A stretch of DNA of 64,000 bases. Origin: CALOCY01 sp942491975. GTDB lineage: Bacteria > Bacteroidota > Bacteroidia > Bacteroidales > Prolixibacteraceae. Location: assembly GCA_942491975.1 (NCBI GenBank), contig CALOCY010000004.1, positions 682,001 through 746,000 on the forward strand, read 5' to 3'. The number at the start of each line of letters is the position of its first letter. Position 1 is the first letter of the stretch. Shown one piece after another: positions 43,542 to 53,376 of the stretch. The notes beneath the pieces are model-generated. The model did no database searches, was not told the origin of the DNA, and was given only the letters and a program-made list of their open reading frames with translations. Position numbers and translations under genes: made by a program.

Positions 43542-43692
43542 CGGGTTAACTTCTGCTAAAAGCGTTGATTTAAATCCTGTTAATTTTTCCATTAGTGAGC
43601 TACAAATGTAATATAAATATTAAGAAATTGACTTTAGCCTTTTGTTATAAAACCTATAATCTTATTAAAAATTGTTAATGGTTTCAGGAAAA

Positions 43693-44571
43693 TTAATTGC
43701 GTTTGTCAATTCCCCACATCATCTTGTTTCGAAGCGTAGAATAGAAGTTGTGATCGGCGAGTTTTAATACCTTAATGGTGAAGTTTGCTTTTTTGATCTT
43801 TAGTGTTGTCCCAAAGAGTTCTGTTTGCGAACGGGAATCAAGGGATATCATAAAGTTTTCTCCACGTCCCTCAATTTTAAATGTCAGCTCATAGTTGTTG
43901 GGAATAACAATTGGACGTACGGTAAGATTATGGGGGGCAATAGGGGTTATAAGGAAGTTGTCAGAGCCAGGTGTAACAATAGGCCCTCCGGCACTTAACG
44001 AATATGCTGTTGATCCGGTTGGTGTTGCAATCACAAGCCCGTCGGCCCAGTAAGAGTTTAAAAAATCCCCGTTAATGTATGAATGAACCGTAATCATTGA
44101 TGAAGTGTCCACTTTGTGAAAGGTAACGTCGTTAAGTGCATAGTTAAATTCGGAAAAAAGGCTGTTAGGAGTGTTGATTTCTATGAGGTTACACTCTTCA
44201 ATTCTGTATTTCTTTTGATGAATCTGACAGAGTGCCTTTTCTATTTCATCAACAGATATATCGGCAAGAAAACCTAATCTTCCGCTGTTAAATCCTACAA
44301 TAGGGACATTGGAGTCCCTGACAAATGAAACCGTTTCAAGAAATGTCCCGTCTCCACCAATACTGAAAACCAGATCCAGTTTTGCAAATGACCGATGATC
44401 TGTAAGCAATCCTTTGGGTTCAAAATGAAAGGCATGCTCTGTAATCAAACTTTCATAAAATGGCTTATAGATATAGATATCTTCCTGCTGTTGCTCCAGA
44501 AGTTGAATGATAAGTTTCAATTGGCCGATGTATTCCGGTTGTATGAATTTGCCAAAAATGCCTGTTTTCAT
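43693..44571 (-). CDS. nadK: NAD kinase
   Basis: 292 residues. FSIGGDGTFLETVSFV is the conserved GGDGT site; GFNSGRLGFLADI, DGLVIATPTGSTAYSLSAGGPIV and NLTVRPIV follow in the family order. Phosphorylates NAD+ to NADP+. Cytoplasmic. Four bp behind the CBS gene, part of the conserved pdxJ-CBS-nadK-DUF6089-uppS-bamA block. Confidence 0.97.
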   Translation of the reverse strand: MKTGIFGKFIQPEYIGQLKLIIQLLEQQQEDIYIYKPFYESLITEHAFHFEPKGLLTDHRSFAKLDLVFSIGGDGTFLETVSFVRDSNVPIVGFNSGRLGFLADISVDEIEKALCQIHQKKYRIEECNLIEINTPNSLFSEFNYALNDVTFHKVDTSSMITVHSYINGDFLNSYWADGLVIATPTGSTAYSLSAGGPIVTPGSDNFLITPIAPHNLTVRPIVIPNNYELTFKIEGRGENFMISLDSRSQTELFGTTLKIKKANFTIKVLKLADHNFYSTLRNKMMWGIDKRN

Positions 44572-44575
44572 AGGA

Positions 44576-45241
44576 CTAGATATTCAGGTAGTTCATAAAT
44601 TGATCAAAACGGTCATTATACAGATTCTTTAACTTATTGTCATCCATGAAGACAGCTTTTATATTGTAGTCGTACCTGACAAATGTCTGGATGATCGGAG
44701 ATAAATCAATCTGGTTTACTTTTACTGTAACATCCAAACCTTTTGAGTCGGGATGGGATTTTATATATAAACTCAATATTTTTGCATCGTTACTTTCTAT
44801 GATTTGAGCAATTTCGCTGAGCGAATAGTCGTGATACCCCATTTCCAATACAATAATACCACCTCGTTCCTGTTCGGATATGACACCGGATACACGAAGT
44901 GCCAGATCCTGAATGGTCACCATCCCCATGTAAGAATGATCAAGGTCAAGAACAGGAACTACCGATGTCTTTAAACGGTAGATGACCTCTGCGATATCCA
45001 TAATGTGCTGGTTCTTTAGCACAAACGGGCGCATGAGTGAGAGCGAGTGATGCTCAAAGGTAGAGTCAACCAGATCATAGTCATAAATCTCTTTATCTGA
45101 GATGATTGCCAGGTAATTCTTATCTTTTACAATGGGTAAATGTGATACTTTAAACACTTCCATCCAGTTAAGCGCCCGGAAACCTTTATCTGTTACTTTC
45201 AACGGAGGGACTATATTTGATATGAGTTCTTCTGCAATCAC
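44576..45241 (-). CDS. CBS-domain protein
   Basis: 221 residues from GTG 45241, chosen because homologues I recall begin (M)IAKDLISxxIPPL, matching VIAEELISNIVPPL here. An ATG at 45295 would add 18 residues, leave 20 bp to the divergent pdxJ, and remains possible. Two CBS motifs (about 1-110) bind adenine nucleotides; a C-terminal ACT-like part (about 135-221: IIVLEMGYHDYSLSEIAQIIE) follows. Always beside nadK in this phylum; a regulatory role for nadK is a guess. Confidence 0.85.
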   Translation of the reverse strand: MIAEELISNIVPPLKVTDKGFRALNWMEVFKVSHLPIVKDKNYLAIISDKEIYDYDLVDSTFEHHSLSLMRPFVLKNQHIMDIAEVIYRLKTSVVPVLDLDHSYMGMVTIQDLALRVSGVISEQERGGIIVLEMGYHDYSLSEIAQIIESNDAKILSLYIKSHPDSKGLDVTVKVNQIDLSPIIQTFVRYDYNIKAVFMDDNKLKNLYNDRFDQFMNYLNI

Positions 45242-45315
45242 AGTGGTTGTTTTTGTGTTAAATATTGGCTTTTTGTTGTAACTTGCACTCACCATATACT
45301 AAAGTAACAGTGCGT

Positions 45316-46029
45316 ATGACTAAGCTTAGTGTAAATATAAATAAAATTGCAACATTAAGAAACTCCAGAGGGGGCAATGTGCCCAACGTATTGCAGGTGG
45401 CAAAAGATTGCGAACAGTTTGGTGCAGAGGGGATTACTGTACACCCTCGTCCTGATGAACGACATATTCGATTTCAGGATGTGAGGGATTTACGGCCGAT
45501 CATTACAACAGAGTTCAATATTGAAGGATATCCTGCAAGCAAATTTATAGAATTGGTACTGGAGGTTAAACCGCATCAGGTTACATTGGTACCTGATCCC
45601 CCGGACACATTGACTTCAAATGCCGGATGGGAAACAATAAAACACAAAACTTTTTTGCAGGAAGTAATAAAGGTGTTTAAAGATGCAGGTATACGCACTT
45701 CTGTTTTTGTTGATACCAATCTGCACAATGTTGAAGGGGCAGTAGAGACCGGAACAGATCGTATAGAGTTATATACCGAACCTTATGCGTTGATGTATGG
45801 CGCGAATTCAGAAAAAGCTGTAACTCCGTTTAAAATAGCAGCTGTTCGTGCCCGTGAACTGGGGTTGGGGATTAATGCAGGGCACGATCTTAACCTGAAT
45901 AATTTGCGGGTTTTTAAAGAAAATATCCCGCTCCTGGATGAGGTATCAATAGGCCATGCCTTAATCTCGGATGCATTGTATATGGGGCTGGAGCAGACCA
46001 TAAGATTGTATAAAGCCTGTCTTGCATAA
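45316..46029 (+). CDS. pdxJ: Pyridoxine 5'-phosphate synthase PdxJ
   Basis: 237 residues from ATG 45316 (MTKLSVNINKIATLRNSRGG); an upstream in-frame ATG at 45265 overlaps the divergent CBS gene and adds non-homologous residues. Conserved GITVHPRPDERHIR, TLVPDPPDTLTSNAGW and GLGINAGHDLNLNNL. Condenses 3-amino-acetone phosphate with DXP to form PNP. TIM barrel. Confidence 0.97.
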   Translation: MTKLSVNINKIATLRNSRGGNVPNVLQVAKDCEQFGAEGITVHPRPDERHIRFQDVRDLRPIITTEFNIEGYPASKFIELVLEVKPHQVTLVPDPPDTLTSNAGWETIKHKTFLQEVIKVFKDAGIRTSVFVDTNLHNVEGAVETGTDRIELYTEPYALMYGANSEKAVTPFKIAAVRARELGLGINAGHDLNLNNLRVFKENIPLLDEVSIGHALISDALYMGLEQTIRLYKACLA

Positions 46030-46045
46030 TTATCTCAAATCAAAC

Positions 46046-46852
46046 ATGCAGTTACATTATCGTCAATTGGGAACATCCGGGGATCCATTGGTAATCCTTC
46101 ACGGGCTGTATGGTGCTTCCGATAATTGGATGGGTATTGGACGTCATCTGGCTCAAAAATTTGTGGTTTACCTTGTCGATGTGCGTAACCATGGCCATTC
46201 GCCCCACAATGCTGAACACTCTTATGAGGCAATGGTGAGTGATTTAGCATTGTTTTTACAACAGGAAGAAATAGGGAAGGCTGTTGTAATGGGGCACAGC
46301 ATGGGGGGAAAAATAGCAATGAAATATGCGGCCGGTTATCCCAATAGTATTTCAAAACTGGTTGTTGTGGATATTGCCCCTAAAAACTATATTGATGTGG
46401 CAGAACAATCGGGGCAATACGGGTTTCACAGACATCTGATACGTACAATGTTAAATGCAGGGATTGATAATTGCAGGAGCCTGACAGAAATAGATGAGTT
46501 GCTTGAACCCCAAATACCCGATCGGCGGTTGCGGAAGTTTCTAATGAAAAATATTACACGCGATGCGACTAAAAGATACCACTGGAGATTAAATCTCCAT
46601 GCACTTGATCAATGGCTGGATGAGATTGTTGGCGGGGTGGGCTATGAAATGTTTGCTAAACATAAATCCATATTGGATTATCCGGTGTTATTTATAAAAG
46701 GAGATAACTCTCCGTATATTGGAGCCGACGATATTGATCAGATAAAATTGATTTACCCCGATGCGCAAATTGCTGTTATTCCGAAGGCCGGACATTGGCT
46801 GCATGCAGAAAACCCGGATGCTTTTATAGATGCATTAAATACGTTTCTCTAG
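46046..46852 (+). CDS. Alpha/beta-hydrolase (YbfF-like esterase)
   Basis: 268 residues from ATG 46046; the frame also opens at 46022 but inside pdxJ. Oxyanion motif ILHGLYGASDNW, nucleophile elbow GHSMGGK, and catalytic His in KAGHWLHAE are present. Family members hydrolyse short acyl esters. The last 18 bp overlap the 3' end of the convergent malQ gene. Confidence 0.92.
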   Translation: MQLHYRQLGTSGDPLVILHGLYGASDNWMGIGRHLAQKFVVYLVDVRNHGHSPHNAEHSYEAMVSDLALFLQQEEIGKAVVMGHSMGGKIAMKYAAGYPNSISKLVVVDIAPKNYIDVAEQSGQYGFHRHLIRTMLNAGIDNCRSLTEIDELLEPQIPDRRLRKFLMKNITRDATKRYHWRLNLHALDQWLDEIVGGVGYEMFAKHKSILDYPVLFIKGDNSPYIGADDIDQIKLIYPDAQIAVIPKAGHWLHAENPDAFIDALNTFL

Positions 46853-48352
46853 TTTTCCGTTTACCTTGTTCAACCTGTTATGTCGTTTTGTGATTTTATA
46901 AAGGAATGCTTTCTTTTCAAAAGACAACAGTTTCCATGAAAACCGCCATTCCCAGTTTTCAGAAGCTGTTCCGGGAATGTTCATTCTTGCAGTTGATTTG
47001 CATTTTAAAAGATCCTGTATGGGGGTGATTGCAATTTTTGCCGGAGACGCCCATGTTTCATTGATAAATAAATGCGTAAAATTTCTTTTTCGGATACCTG
47101 AAAAACGGGCAAGGTTTCTTCTTTCCCCGGATGTTGATTTGTAATACCAGCCCAATGAAGTATCATTGTCATGAGTCCCTGTGTAAGCGACAAAATTCCC
47201 GGTGTGATTAGCAATCAGGTGTTCGTTTTGCTGGTCAGAATTGTAGGCAAACTGAAGGATCTTCATGCCGGGTATATTGAATGTATCCCGTAATTGATGT
47301 ACTTTTGGAGTGATTTCTCCTAGGTCTTCGGCTATGACAGGTAAGTGCCCGATTTGTTGTTGAAGCAGCAGGAGCAATTGTTTGCCATTGGCTTTCATCC
47401 ATTTCCCTTTTTTGGCATCCCGGGCATTGGCATCTATTGCCCAAAATGACTCAAATCCCCTGAAGTGATCAATCCTGACCAAGTGAGATAGTGCAAGATT
47501 AAAGTGCATCCGGGCAATCCACCAGTCGTAGTTGCGTTTTTCCAGTGCGTCCCAGTTGTATACAGGATTTCCCCACAATTGTCCGGACTCATTAAAGTAA
47601 TCGGGAGGGACACCTCCAATTAAGTCCGGGCTTCCATCTTTTTTCAACAAAAAAATATCCCTGTTGGCCCACACGTCAACACTGTCGTGTGCTACATAGA
47701 GCGGGATATCTCCAATTATACCAATTCCCCTGCTTTCGGCATAACTTTTTAACTCATCCCATTGCCAGAAAAAGAGAAACTGAATAAATCGTTGAAATTC
47801 ATATGTGTTGTTTAGTTTATGGCGGTAATATTCAAGCTGTTTTTTGTCACGATTTCGTGCTTTTGTCTCCCATTCAGTCCAGGGAAGTTGGTTGTGGTGC
47901 TCTTTTAAGGCAACAAAAAGAGCATAATCGTTCAACCACCATGCATGCCGGTCCAGAAAAATACGGTAATTGTGGATGAGTTCGTGTGATGCACTATTTT
48001 TAAAGCATTGAAAAGCTTTAGCCAGGATCAGGCGGAGTTGTTTTGTGGCTGCCTCAAAATTTACATTTTTACCACCTGCCGAAGTTATAGCGTGCAAATC
48101 GTGTTTTTCAATCAACCGGTGAAGGTGTAGAAGATCAGGATCGATAAGTAACGGATTGCCTGCAAATGCCGAGTAGCACATGTAAGGTGAATTTCCAAAC
48201 CCGACATGTCCGAGCGGGAGCATTTGCCACCACGACTGTCCTGTTTCGGAAAGAAAATCAACGAAACGGTAAGCATTACGTCCCAGTGTGCCACAATAGT
48301 AATTCCCGGGTAACGATGTCGGATGAAGAAGTATGCCGCTGCTCCTTTTCAC
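46835..48352 (-). CDS. malQ: 4-alpha-glucanotransferase MalQ
   Basis: 505 residues, GH77. Markers: HPTSLPGNYYCGTLG, IIGDIPLYVAHDSVDVWAN, catalytic Asp in VRIDHFRGFE, catalytic Glu in IAEDLGEI, and GTHDNDTSLGWYY. Transfers malto-oligosaccharide units during glycogen or maltodextrin metabolism. Monocistronic, convergent with the esterase gene and downstream of the tRNA-Asp pair on the same strand. Confidence 0.96.
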   Translation of the reverse strand: MKRSSGILLHPTSLPGNYYCGTLGRNAYRFVDFLSETGQSWWQMLPLGHVGFGNSPYMCYSAFAGNPLLIDPDLLHLHRLIEKHDLHAITSAGGKNVNFEAATKQLRLILAKAFQCFKNSASHELIHNYRIFLDRHAWWLNDYALFVALKEHHNQLPWTEWETKARNRDKKQLEYYRHKLNNTYEFQRFIQFLFFWQWDELKSYAESRGIGIIGDIPLYVAHDSVDVWANRDIFLLKKDGSPDLIGGVPPDYFNESGQLWGNPVYNWDALEKRNYDWWIARMHFNLALSHLVRIDHFRGFESFWAIDANARDAKKGKWMKANGKQLLLLLQQQIGHLPVIAEDLGEITPKVHQLRDTFNIPGMKILQFAYNSDQQNEHLIANHTGNFVAYTGTHDNDTSLGWYYKSTSGERRNLARFSGIRKRNFTHLFINETWASPAKIAITPIQDLLKCKSTARMNIPGTASENWEWRFSWKLLSFEKKAFLYKITKRHNRLNKVNGKLEKRI

Positions 48353-48402
48353 GTGTTTTCTGCTAAAATATAAAAAAAATAGGGGGTGTTAATACGAATA
48401 AA

Positions 48403-48434
48403 AAAAGGATGCTTTATAAAGAAAACATCCTTTT
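48403..48434 (-). terminator. Terminator of the tRNA-Asp unit
   Basis: Stem AAAAGGATG (48403-48411) with CATCCTTTT (48426-48434). On the minus strand it begins 2 bp after the tRNA 3' end and finishes in a T-run. Confidence 0.88.
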
Positions 48435-48435
48435 G

Positions 48436-48509
48436 CGGTGACGACGAGACTCGAACTCGCGACCTCCGGCGTGACAGGCCGGCATTCTAACCAACTGAAC
48501 TACGCCACC
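48436..48509 (-). tRNA. tRNA-Asp (GTC), copy 2
   Basis: 74 nt. Acceptor GGTGGCG pairs with CGTCACC, D-arm GTTCAGTTGGTTAGAAT, anticodon loop CTGTCAC with GTC, T-arm GAGTTCGAGTCTC. Discriminator G; CCA is not encoded. Identical to copy 1. Confidence 0.97.
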
Positions 48510-48614
48510 ATTAATATCACTGATTTTGAAAATAAAAACACCCGATAGATTGAGGAAGATTTAATTTACAAAATTGTGTTACAAATTAAAATAATGTATA
48601 AGAACTTTTGCTTG

Positions 48615-48688
48615 CGGTGACGACGAGACTCGAACTCGCGACCTCCGGCGTGACAGGCCGGCATTCTAACCAACTGAACTACGCCACC
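48615..48688 (-). tRNA. tRNA-Asp (GTC), copy 1
   Basis: 74 nt, identical to the copy 105 bp downstream, including a few flanking bases on each side. The upstream region has a good promoter, so this copy is transcribed first. Confidence 0.97.
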
Positions 48689-48721
48689 ATTTGCGTTACT
48701 GCTCTTTTTTCAAGAGCGATG

Positions 48722-48752
48722 CAAATATAGTTTTTTTCTTTATTACTGCAAT
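48722..48752 (-). promoter_or_regulatory. Promoter of the tRNA-Asp genes
   Basis: On the minus strand ATTG (48752-48749), a 19-bp spacer, then TATATTTG (48729-48722): an exact -7 box and a one-mismatch -33, 34 bp before tRNA copy 1. Confidence 0.7.
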
Positions 48753-48816
48753 GCAGGAAATGAAAAAAGATAAAAAATATTAGATGAAAAACGGGTACAA
48801 CAGAGAGCGATAGAAT

Positions 48817-49359
48817 TTATAAAGAGCGGTTCTTAAAGAATGAGAAGTGTACTTTTCCGTATTTCCTCAATTCTGAAAAATTATCGTGTTTTGAGAAATC
48901 ATGTCTTTTGGGATGCTCAAGGATAAACAGACCATCAGGCAGAAGGCGTTGTTTGCTGAAAACAGTATCAGGGAGATGATCCAGCTTTTTTAAATCGTAT
49001 GGAGGATCTGCAAAGATAATATTGTATTGCCTGTTGTCTTTTTCAAGAAAACGAAATACATCATATTTTCGGACCCGGATACCTGAAATATTAAGATGGT
49101 TTATGGTTTGACGTATAAAAGTGTAATGACGGTAGTTTAATTCAATTGCAGTAATAGCTGTACAGCCACGCGATGCAAATTCATAACTGATGCTTCCGGT
49201 CCCGGAAAACAGGTCAAGCACTTTTAGTGCCCCCATTTCATACCTGTTCGATAAAATGTTGAATAATCCCTCTTTCGCAATATCAGTGGTAGGCCGGGCT
49301 TTAAATATTTTTCCCGGGTTAAATAAAAGTCCTTTAAACTTTCCGCCTACAATCCGCAT
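48817..49359 (-). CDS. rsmD: 16S rRNA (guanine-N2)-methyltransferase RsmD
   Basis: 180 residues. MRIVGGKFKG opening, RPTTDIAKEGLFNIL, SAM motif VLDLFSGTGSISYE and catalytic NPPY-type motif FADPPYD. Methylates G966 of 16S rRNA. Starts 13 bp inside the DUF3822 gene. Confidence 0.95.
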   Translation of the reverse strand: MRIVGGKFKGLLFNPGKIFKARPTTDIAKEGLFNILSNRYEMGALKVLDLFSGTGSISYEFASRGCTAITAIELNYRHYTFIRQTINHLNISGIRVRKYDVFRFLEKDNRQYNIIFADPPYDLKKLDHLPDTVFSKQRLLPDGLFILEHPKRHDFSKHDNFSELRKYGKVHFSFFKNRSL

Positions 49360-50192
49360 TGGTGAAGATTAAATAACGTAGAGAAGTGATGGCCGGGAAT
49401 ACGGTTTATGGTGTAACTGTATGAAGAATCAGCATCAGGGGCTGTAAATGAGATCCTCTTGATATACCGTTTCATGTCCTGATACAGTTGTCCCTCTTTT
49501 TTAATGAAACCACTTGTAATAATCTCTGTAAAATCAGCACTCAATCCCAGTTGCTTATAGATGTATAAGATATAATAGAGAATATCGGTTTCGTTTTGAA
49601 AGTTGAAATAATTGAACAGGTGTATCTTTTCCTGATTGGCGACCAATACCTCTATAAAATTGTTATGGATGTGTACAAAACAGCGCCTGTTTTGTGTGAT
49701 ATTCTTTAGCGAACTTTCTATGAAAACAGAAGAATGATGCACCTGCCCGGCCTCTTGGAAATTATCCGCAATAAATTCAGTAATAAGTTTTGGGACGCTG
49801 TATACTAGTATATTATCACTTTTCTTAAGCCTGTTGAAAGCAACGATTTCATTTTGATGAAATGGGAAATTCTGGTAATAGTAATTTTCGGAATCATCTT
49901 CTGAAAAAAGCGATGTTGGTACCAGTGCCGCTTTAGGGGATACAATACTCACAGACGTACTCTTGTACGCTGCCTGAAGCTCTTTCGTTTCGGAAAAAGT
50001 GCGGCTCAATTCGTCACCGATTTGCCCTGGCCATTTTAAGTAGTATGGCTGGTGGTAAAGTTGTACGTATTTATTTTGTGCAGTATCCAGTATACAAAAA
50101 GAAAATCCATCCAGACCTAACTGGATGGATAATCTATAATATGCAGTAGAATAGATGTCAAACGTTTCATCTGTGCAAATAAATTCCTGCAT
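49347..50192 (-). CDS. DUF3822-family protein
   Basis: 281 residues. LGLDGFSFCILDTAQNKYVQL near the N-terminus and a C-terminal FNYFNFQNETDILYYILYIY segment suggest an actin-like/ASKHA fold as described for DUF3822, a Bacteroidota-specific family of unknown function. No signal peptide. Overlaps rsmD by 13 bp; this pairing is conserved in the phylum as far as I recall. Confidence 0.85.
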   Translation of the reverse strand: MQEFICTDETFDIYSTAYYRLSIQLGLDGFSFCILDTAQNKYVQLYHQPYYLKWPGQIGDELSRTFSETKELQAAYKSTSVSIVSPKAALVPTSLFSEDDSENYYYQNFPFHQNEIVAFNRLKKSDNILVYSVPKLITEFIADNFQEAGQVHHSSVFIESSLKNITQNRRCFVHIHNNFIEVLVANQEKIHLFNYFNFQNETDILYYILYIYKQLGLSADFTEIITSGFIKKEGQLYQDMKRYIKRISFTAPDADSSYSYTINRIPGHHFSTLFNLHQCGL

Positions 50193-50206
50193 GGTTTAGG
50201 ATTTTA

Positions 50207-50839
50207 TTATTCCCAGTTACCGGAAAGGTTATTTGCTTCTTCAAGAGAACCAAACTTTAGCCCCGGATATTGTGCGTTTTTACGCGCTTTTTCATTCATG
50301 TTAATAACGAGCTGGCGGTCTAAGCCAATAAGGTAGGTGTTGTTATGTACCTTACATTCGGCATGAGGAACATTCAGCCCCGAACCTGTTTTAATAATAG
50401 TTGCAGCCATATTGAATTCAGCTACTGTGTCATTAACAGGAACATAGCGCAGGTTATCTATTGGATAATCTTCATTAAAGATAGTGTTCAATACATTATC
50501 AAAAATGGTATCCCTGATAATTGCACCTTCCTTGATTGCCCGTTCTTCATCCCAACCCAATTCAAGCATGCTGTCGGTCAGGGTCCCAATTCTTTTCAAC
50601 GTAGGAATAGAATCGAATTTTACAAAATTAATCAGGGTATCAAAACTGCTGGTATAGCGTCCATAGGCCTCTTTATAAGCCTGTTGTGCTTTACGAATAT
50701 CTTTTAGCTGTTGTACGACAGTTTCATACCTTGCTTTTTTCTCTTTTTCAAATTGAATAGGATCGTTTACACTGGTGTAAATCAGGTAAGTTATAACAAT
50801 CGCTGCAACAACAAGCAGAATCTGAATTACTGTTCTCAT
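50207..50839 (-). CDS. Single-pass membrane protein with coiled coil, unknown function
   Basis: 210 residues from ATG 50839 (MRTVIQILLVVAAIVITYLIY, a membrane helix); an ATG nine codons earlier is less likely. A short helical stretch (EKEKKARYETVVQQLKDIRKAQQAYKEAYGRY) is followed by a periplasmic domain of about 150 residues. The layout (N-terminal helix, QxAYKxxxGRYxxxxDxL) loosely recalls pseudopilins, but the prepilin cleavage site is missing. Last part of a unit with DUF3822 (14 bp) and rsmD. Confidence 0.7.
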   Translation of the reverse strand: MRTVIQILLVVAAIVITYLIYTSVNDPIQFEKEKKARYETVVQQLKDIRKAQQAYKEAYGRYTSSFDTLINFVKFDSIPTLKRIGTLTDSMLELGWDEERAIKEGAIIRDTIFDNVLNTIFNEDYPIDNLRYVPVNDTVAEFNMAATIIKTGSGLNVPHAECKVHNNTYLIGLDRQLVINMNEKARKNAQYPGLKFGSLEEANNLSGNWE

Positions 50840-50924
50840 TTTTCTTGATTTAAGTTTTGTATGCATGCAAATTTAAAAAAAAAAACGAATCCTGTTCTGC
50901 CAAAAATCTTTAATTTCGACAAAT

Positions 50925-52352
50925 ATGATAAAAAATCATTTGAAACAGTTGATTACCGACAAGCTTGGTTTTGCCCCCACGCCAGGACAGGGGGAGTTGA
51001 TTAATAAGCTTTCTGAATTTATTCTTGATGATACGTCCAATGCACTTTTTCTGTTGAAAGGATATGCAGGGACAGGTAAAACATCGGTGGTGAGTAGCTT
51101 AGTCAATGTGTTACGTAGCTTAAAAAAGAAATGTGTGTTAATGGCCCCTACAGGAAGGGCTGCAAAGGTGTTATCCTGGTATTCGGGGCATTCGGCCTAT
51201 ACTATTCATAAAAAAATCTACAGGCAGAAATCATCTTCTGACGGGATGGGTCATTTTACATTGGATCGTAATCAGCATAAAAATACACTGTTTATTGTAG
51301 ATGAAGCTTCGATGATTTCCAATACGGCTTTTGAAAAAAGTATTTTTGGATCAGGGCGTTTGCTGGACGACCTGATTGAATATGTTTATAGCGGTGAGGG
51401 GTGTAAATTATTGTTAGTTGGTGACACTGCGCAATTGCCCCCGGTTGGGTTAAGTATAAGTCCTGCCCTTGATGCCGAAGAACTCGAAATGTATGATCGT
51501 ATAGTATGGGAATATGAGCTTACAGAGGTTGTGCGTCAGGCAGAGAAATCGGGTATTTTGCAAAATGCTACACTCTTGAGGAGAATTGTTGCTGAAAATC
51601 AATATTGGCAGGGATATTTTTCTGTTGATATGGAAAACTATAGTGACATTGTTCGTTTAGGTGGGGGAGCGTTAATTGAAGAACTCTCATTGTGTTACGA
51701 TAAATTTGGCATTGAAAAGACAATAGTGGTTACCCGGTCAAATAAACGGGCGAACAAATTTAACCAGGGAATTAGAAATTCCATCTTGTATAAAGATGCG
51801 GAGATAACTTCCGGGGATCTTTTGATGGTCGTAAAAAACAATTATCACTGGCTGGGAGAAAACGAACAGGTTGATTTTATTGCAAATGGTGATATTGCAG
51901 AGATCATAAAGGTGGGAAAATATGAGGAGATGTATGGTTTTCGGTTTGCAAATGTATCGTTGAGGCTGATTGATTATAAAAACCTGGAAATTGATTGTAA
52001 AATAATGCTGGATACCCTCACTATAGAAACAGCATCGTTATCGGGCGATGACCAGTCGCGTTTTGTACAGGCTGTTGCCGAAGATTATGCCGATATCCGA
52101 AACAAACGTAAGCGGTGGGAGAAGATAAAGGAAAATGAATATTTCAATGCATTACAGGTGAAATTTGCTTATGCTGTTACCTGCCATAAAGCCCAGGGGG
52201 GACAATGGAAAGCTGTGTTTGTTGATCAGGGATACCTTACCGGGGATATGATTGATGTGGAATATTTGAGATGGCTGTATACCGCATTTACCCGTCCGCA
52301 GGAAAAACTGTACATGGTAAACTTCAATAAAGAGTTCTTTGAAGGAGAATAA
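50925..52352 (+). CDS. RecD-like superfamily 1 DNA helicase
   Basis: 475 residues. Walker A LKGYAGTGKTS, Walker B FIVDEASMIS, motif III LVGDTAQLPPVG, and C-terminal UvrD_C_2 region FAYAVTCHKAQGGQWKAVFVD. A compact single-chain RecD/Dda-like helicase without the RecD N-terminal domain. Probable role in DNA repair or replication. Divergent from the membrane protein gene. Confidence 0.92.
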   Translation: MIKNHLKQLITDKLGFAPTPGQGELINKLSEFILDDTSNALFLLKGYAGTGKTSVVSSLVNVLRSLKKKCVLMAPTGRAAKVLSWYSGHSAYTIHKKIYRQKSSSDGMGHFTLDRNQHKNTLFIVDEASMISNTAFEKSIFGSGRLLDDLIEYVYSGEGCKLLLVGDTAQLPPVGLSISPALDAEELEMYDRIVWEYELTEVVRQAEKSGILQNATLLRRIVAENQYWQGYFSVDMENYSDIVRLGGGALIEELSLCYDKFGIEKTIVVTRSNKRANKFNQGIRNSILYKDAEITSGDLLMVVKNNYHWLGENEQVDFIANGDIAEIIKVGKYEEMYGFRFANVSLRLIDYKNLEIDCKIMLDTLTIETASLSGDDQSRFVQAVAEDYADIRNKRKRWEKIKENEYFNALQVKFAYAVTCHKAQGGQWKAVFVDQGYLTGDMIDVEYLRWLYTAFTRPQEKLYMVNFNKEFFEGE

Positions 52353-52370
52353 CCTGAAGCTGGTCATTCT

Positions 52371-53300
52371 TTACTGTCGTTTTTTTCGTTCAATATCCAG
52401 TGTCATGCCATCTTTGGCCAGGTAAGTCTCTTTAAACTCCGTCCGTCCCTGATCCAGTAAGAAGGACAAATCATTGTACCGGGCAGAAAAATGGCCGATA
52501 ATAAGCTTTTTCACCCTGGCTTTTTTTGCCAACATCGCTGCCTGACGGGCAGTGGTGTGATAGCCCGATTGCGCCATTGCTTCCATATCATCGCCGAATG
52601 TTGCCTCATGATAAAGCAGGTCAACCCCTTTTATATAAGGGATAATTGTCTCTTCATATCGTGTGTCGGTGCAAAATGCATACGATCTGACGGGTGGGGC
52701 AGGGGTTGTAAGGTGTTTATTGGGAATGACATCTCCATTGGGCATGGTAAAATCAGCACCGTTCTTAATCTGCGGGATCTCTTTCAACGGGATGTTGTGC
52801 AACTCAATCATCTCCTTTTTGATGTTTGCCGGGCACTCTTTCTCTTTGATTAGAAAACCACAGCAGGGAATTCGGTGTTTTAGGGGGAAAGAGTATACCT
52901 CTACGGTACGGTCTCCGTAAATTTTTTGTGCCTGCTTGGAGCTTAAAGGATGCCAGACTATTTTGTAGGTAGTCTCTGTATTGATAAAATCGAGTTGAGG
53001 TTGTAATAATTTTTGAAGCTCCCCAAAGGCATAAATGTGCAGGTCGCCTTTACGGCCCAGTAAGCTAAAGGTGCTTAACAGGCCTATTAACCCGAAAAAG
53101 TGATCGCCATGCAGGTGGGAGATGAGTATATGGTTGATCCGGTTAAAGGGTTGCCTGAATTTTCGTAATTGCATTTGGGTACCTTCACCACAATCGAGCA
53201 AAAAATAACGTTGCATCACATTAACCAGTTGTGATGTAGGAAAACGGTTGGATGTAGGGGTTGCAGAATTACTTCCCAGTATGGTTACTTTAAAATCCAT
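52371..53300 (-). CDS. rnz: Ribonuclease Z
   Basis: 309 residues, metallo-beta-lactamase fold. Zinc site in ISHLHGDHFFGL, LLDCGEGTQMQLRKF, TDTRYEETIIPY and IGHFSARY. Matures tRNA 3' ends, relevant here since the tRNA genes lack encoded CCA. Convergent with the helicase gene, 18 bp apart. Confidence 0.95.
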   Translation of the reverse strand: MDFKVTILGSNSATPTSNRFPTSQLVNVMQRYFLLDCGEGTQMQLRKFRQPFNRINHILISHLHGDHFFGLIGLLSTFSLLGRKGDLHIYAFGELQKLLQPQLDFINTETTYKIVWHPLSSKQAQKIYGDRTVEVYSFPLKHRIPCCGFLIKEKECPANIKKEMIELHNIPLKEIPQIKNGADFTMPNGDVIPNKHLTTPAPPVRSYAFCTDTRYEETIIPYIKGVDLLYHEATFGDDMEAMAQSGYHTTARQAAMLAKKARVKKLIIGHFSARYNDLSFLLDQGRTEFKETYLAKDGMTLDIERKKRQ

Positions 53301-53376
53301 CAGGCCCTTGCTGTTCTATTATCTAAAGATAACTAAAAGGAATGATTTGCCAGGGAAATGTATGGTGCAGGCATAA

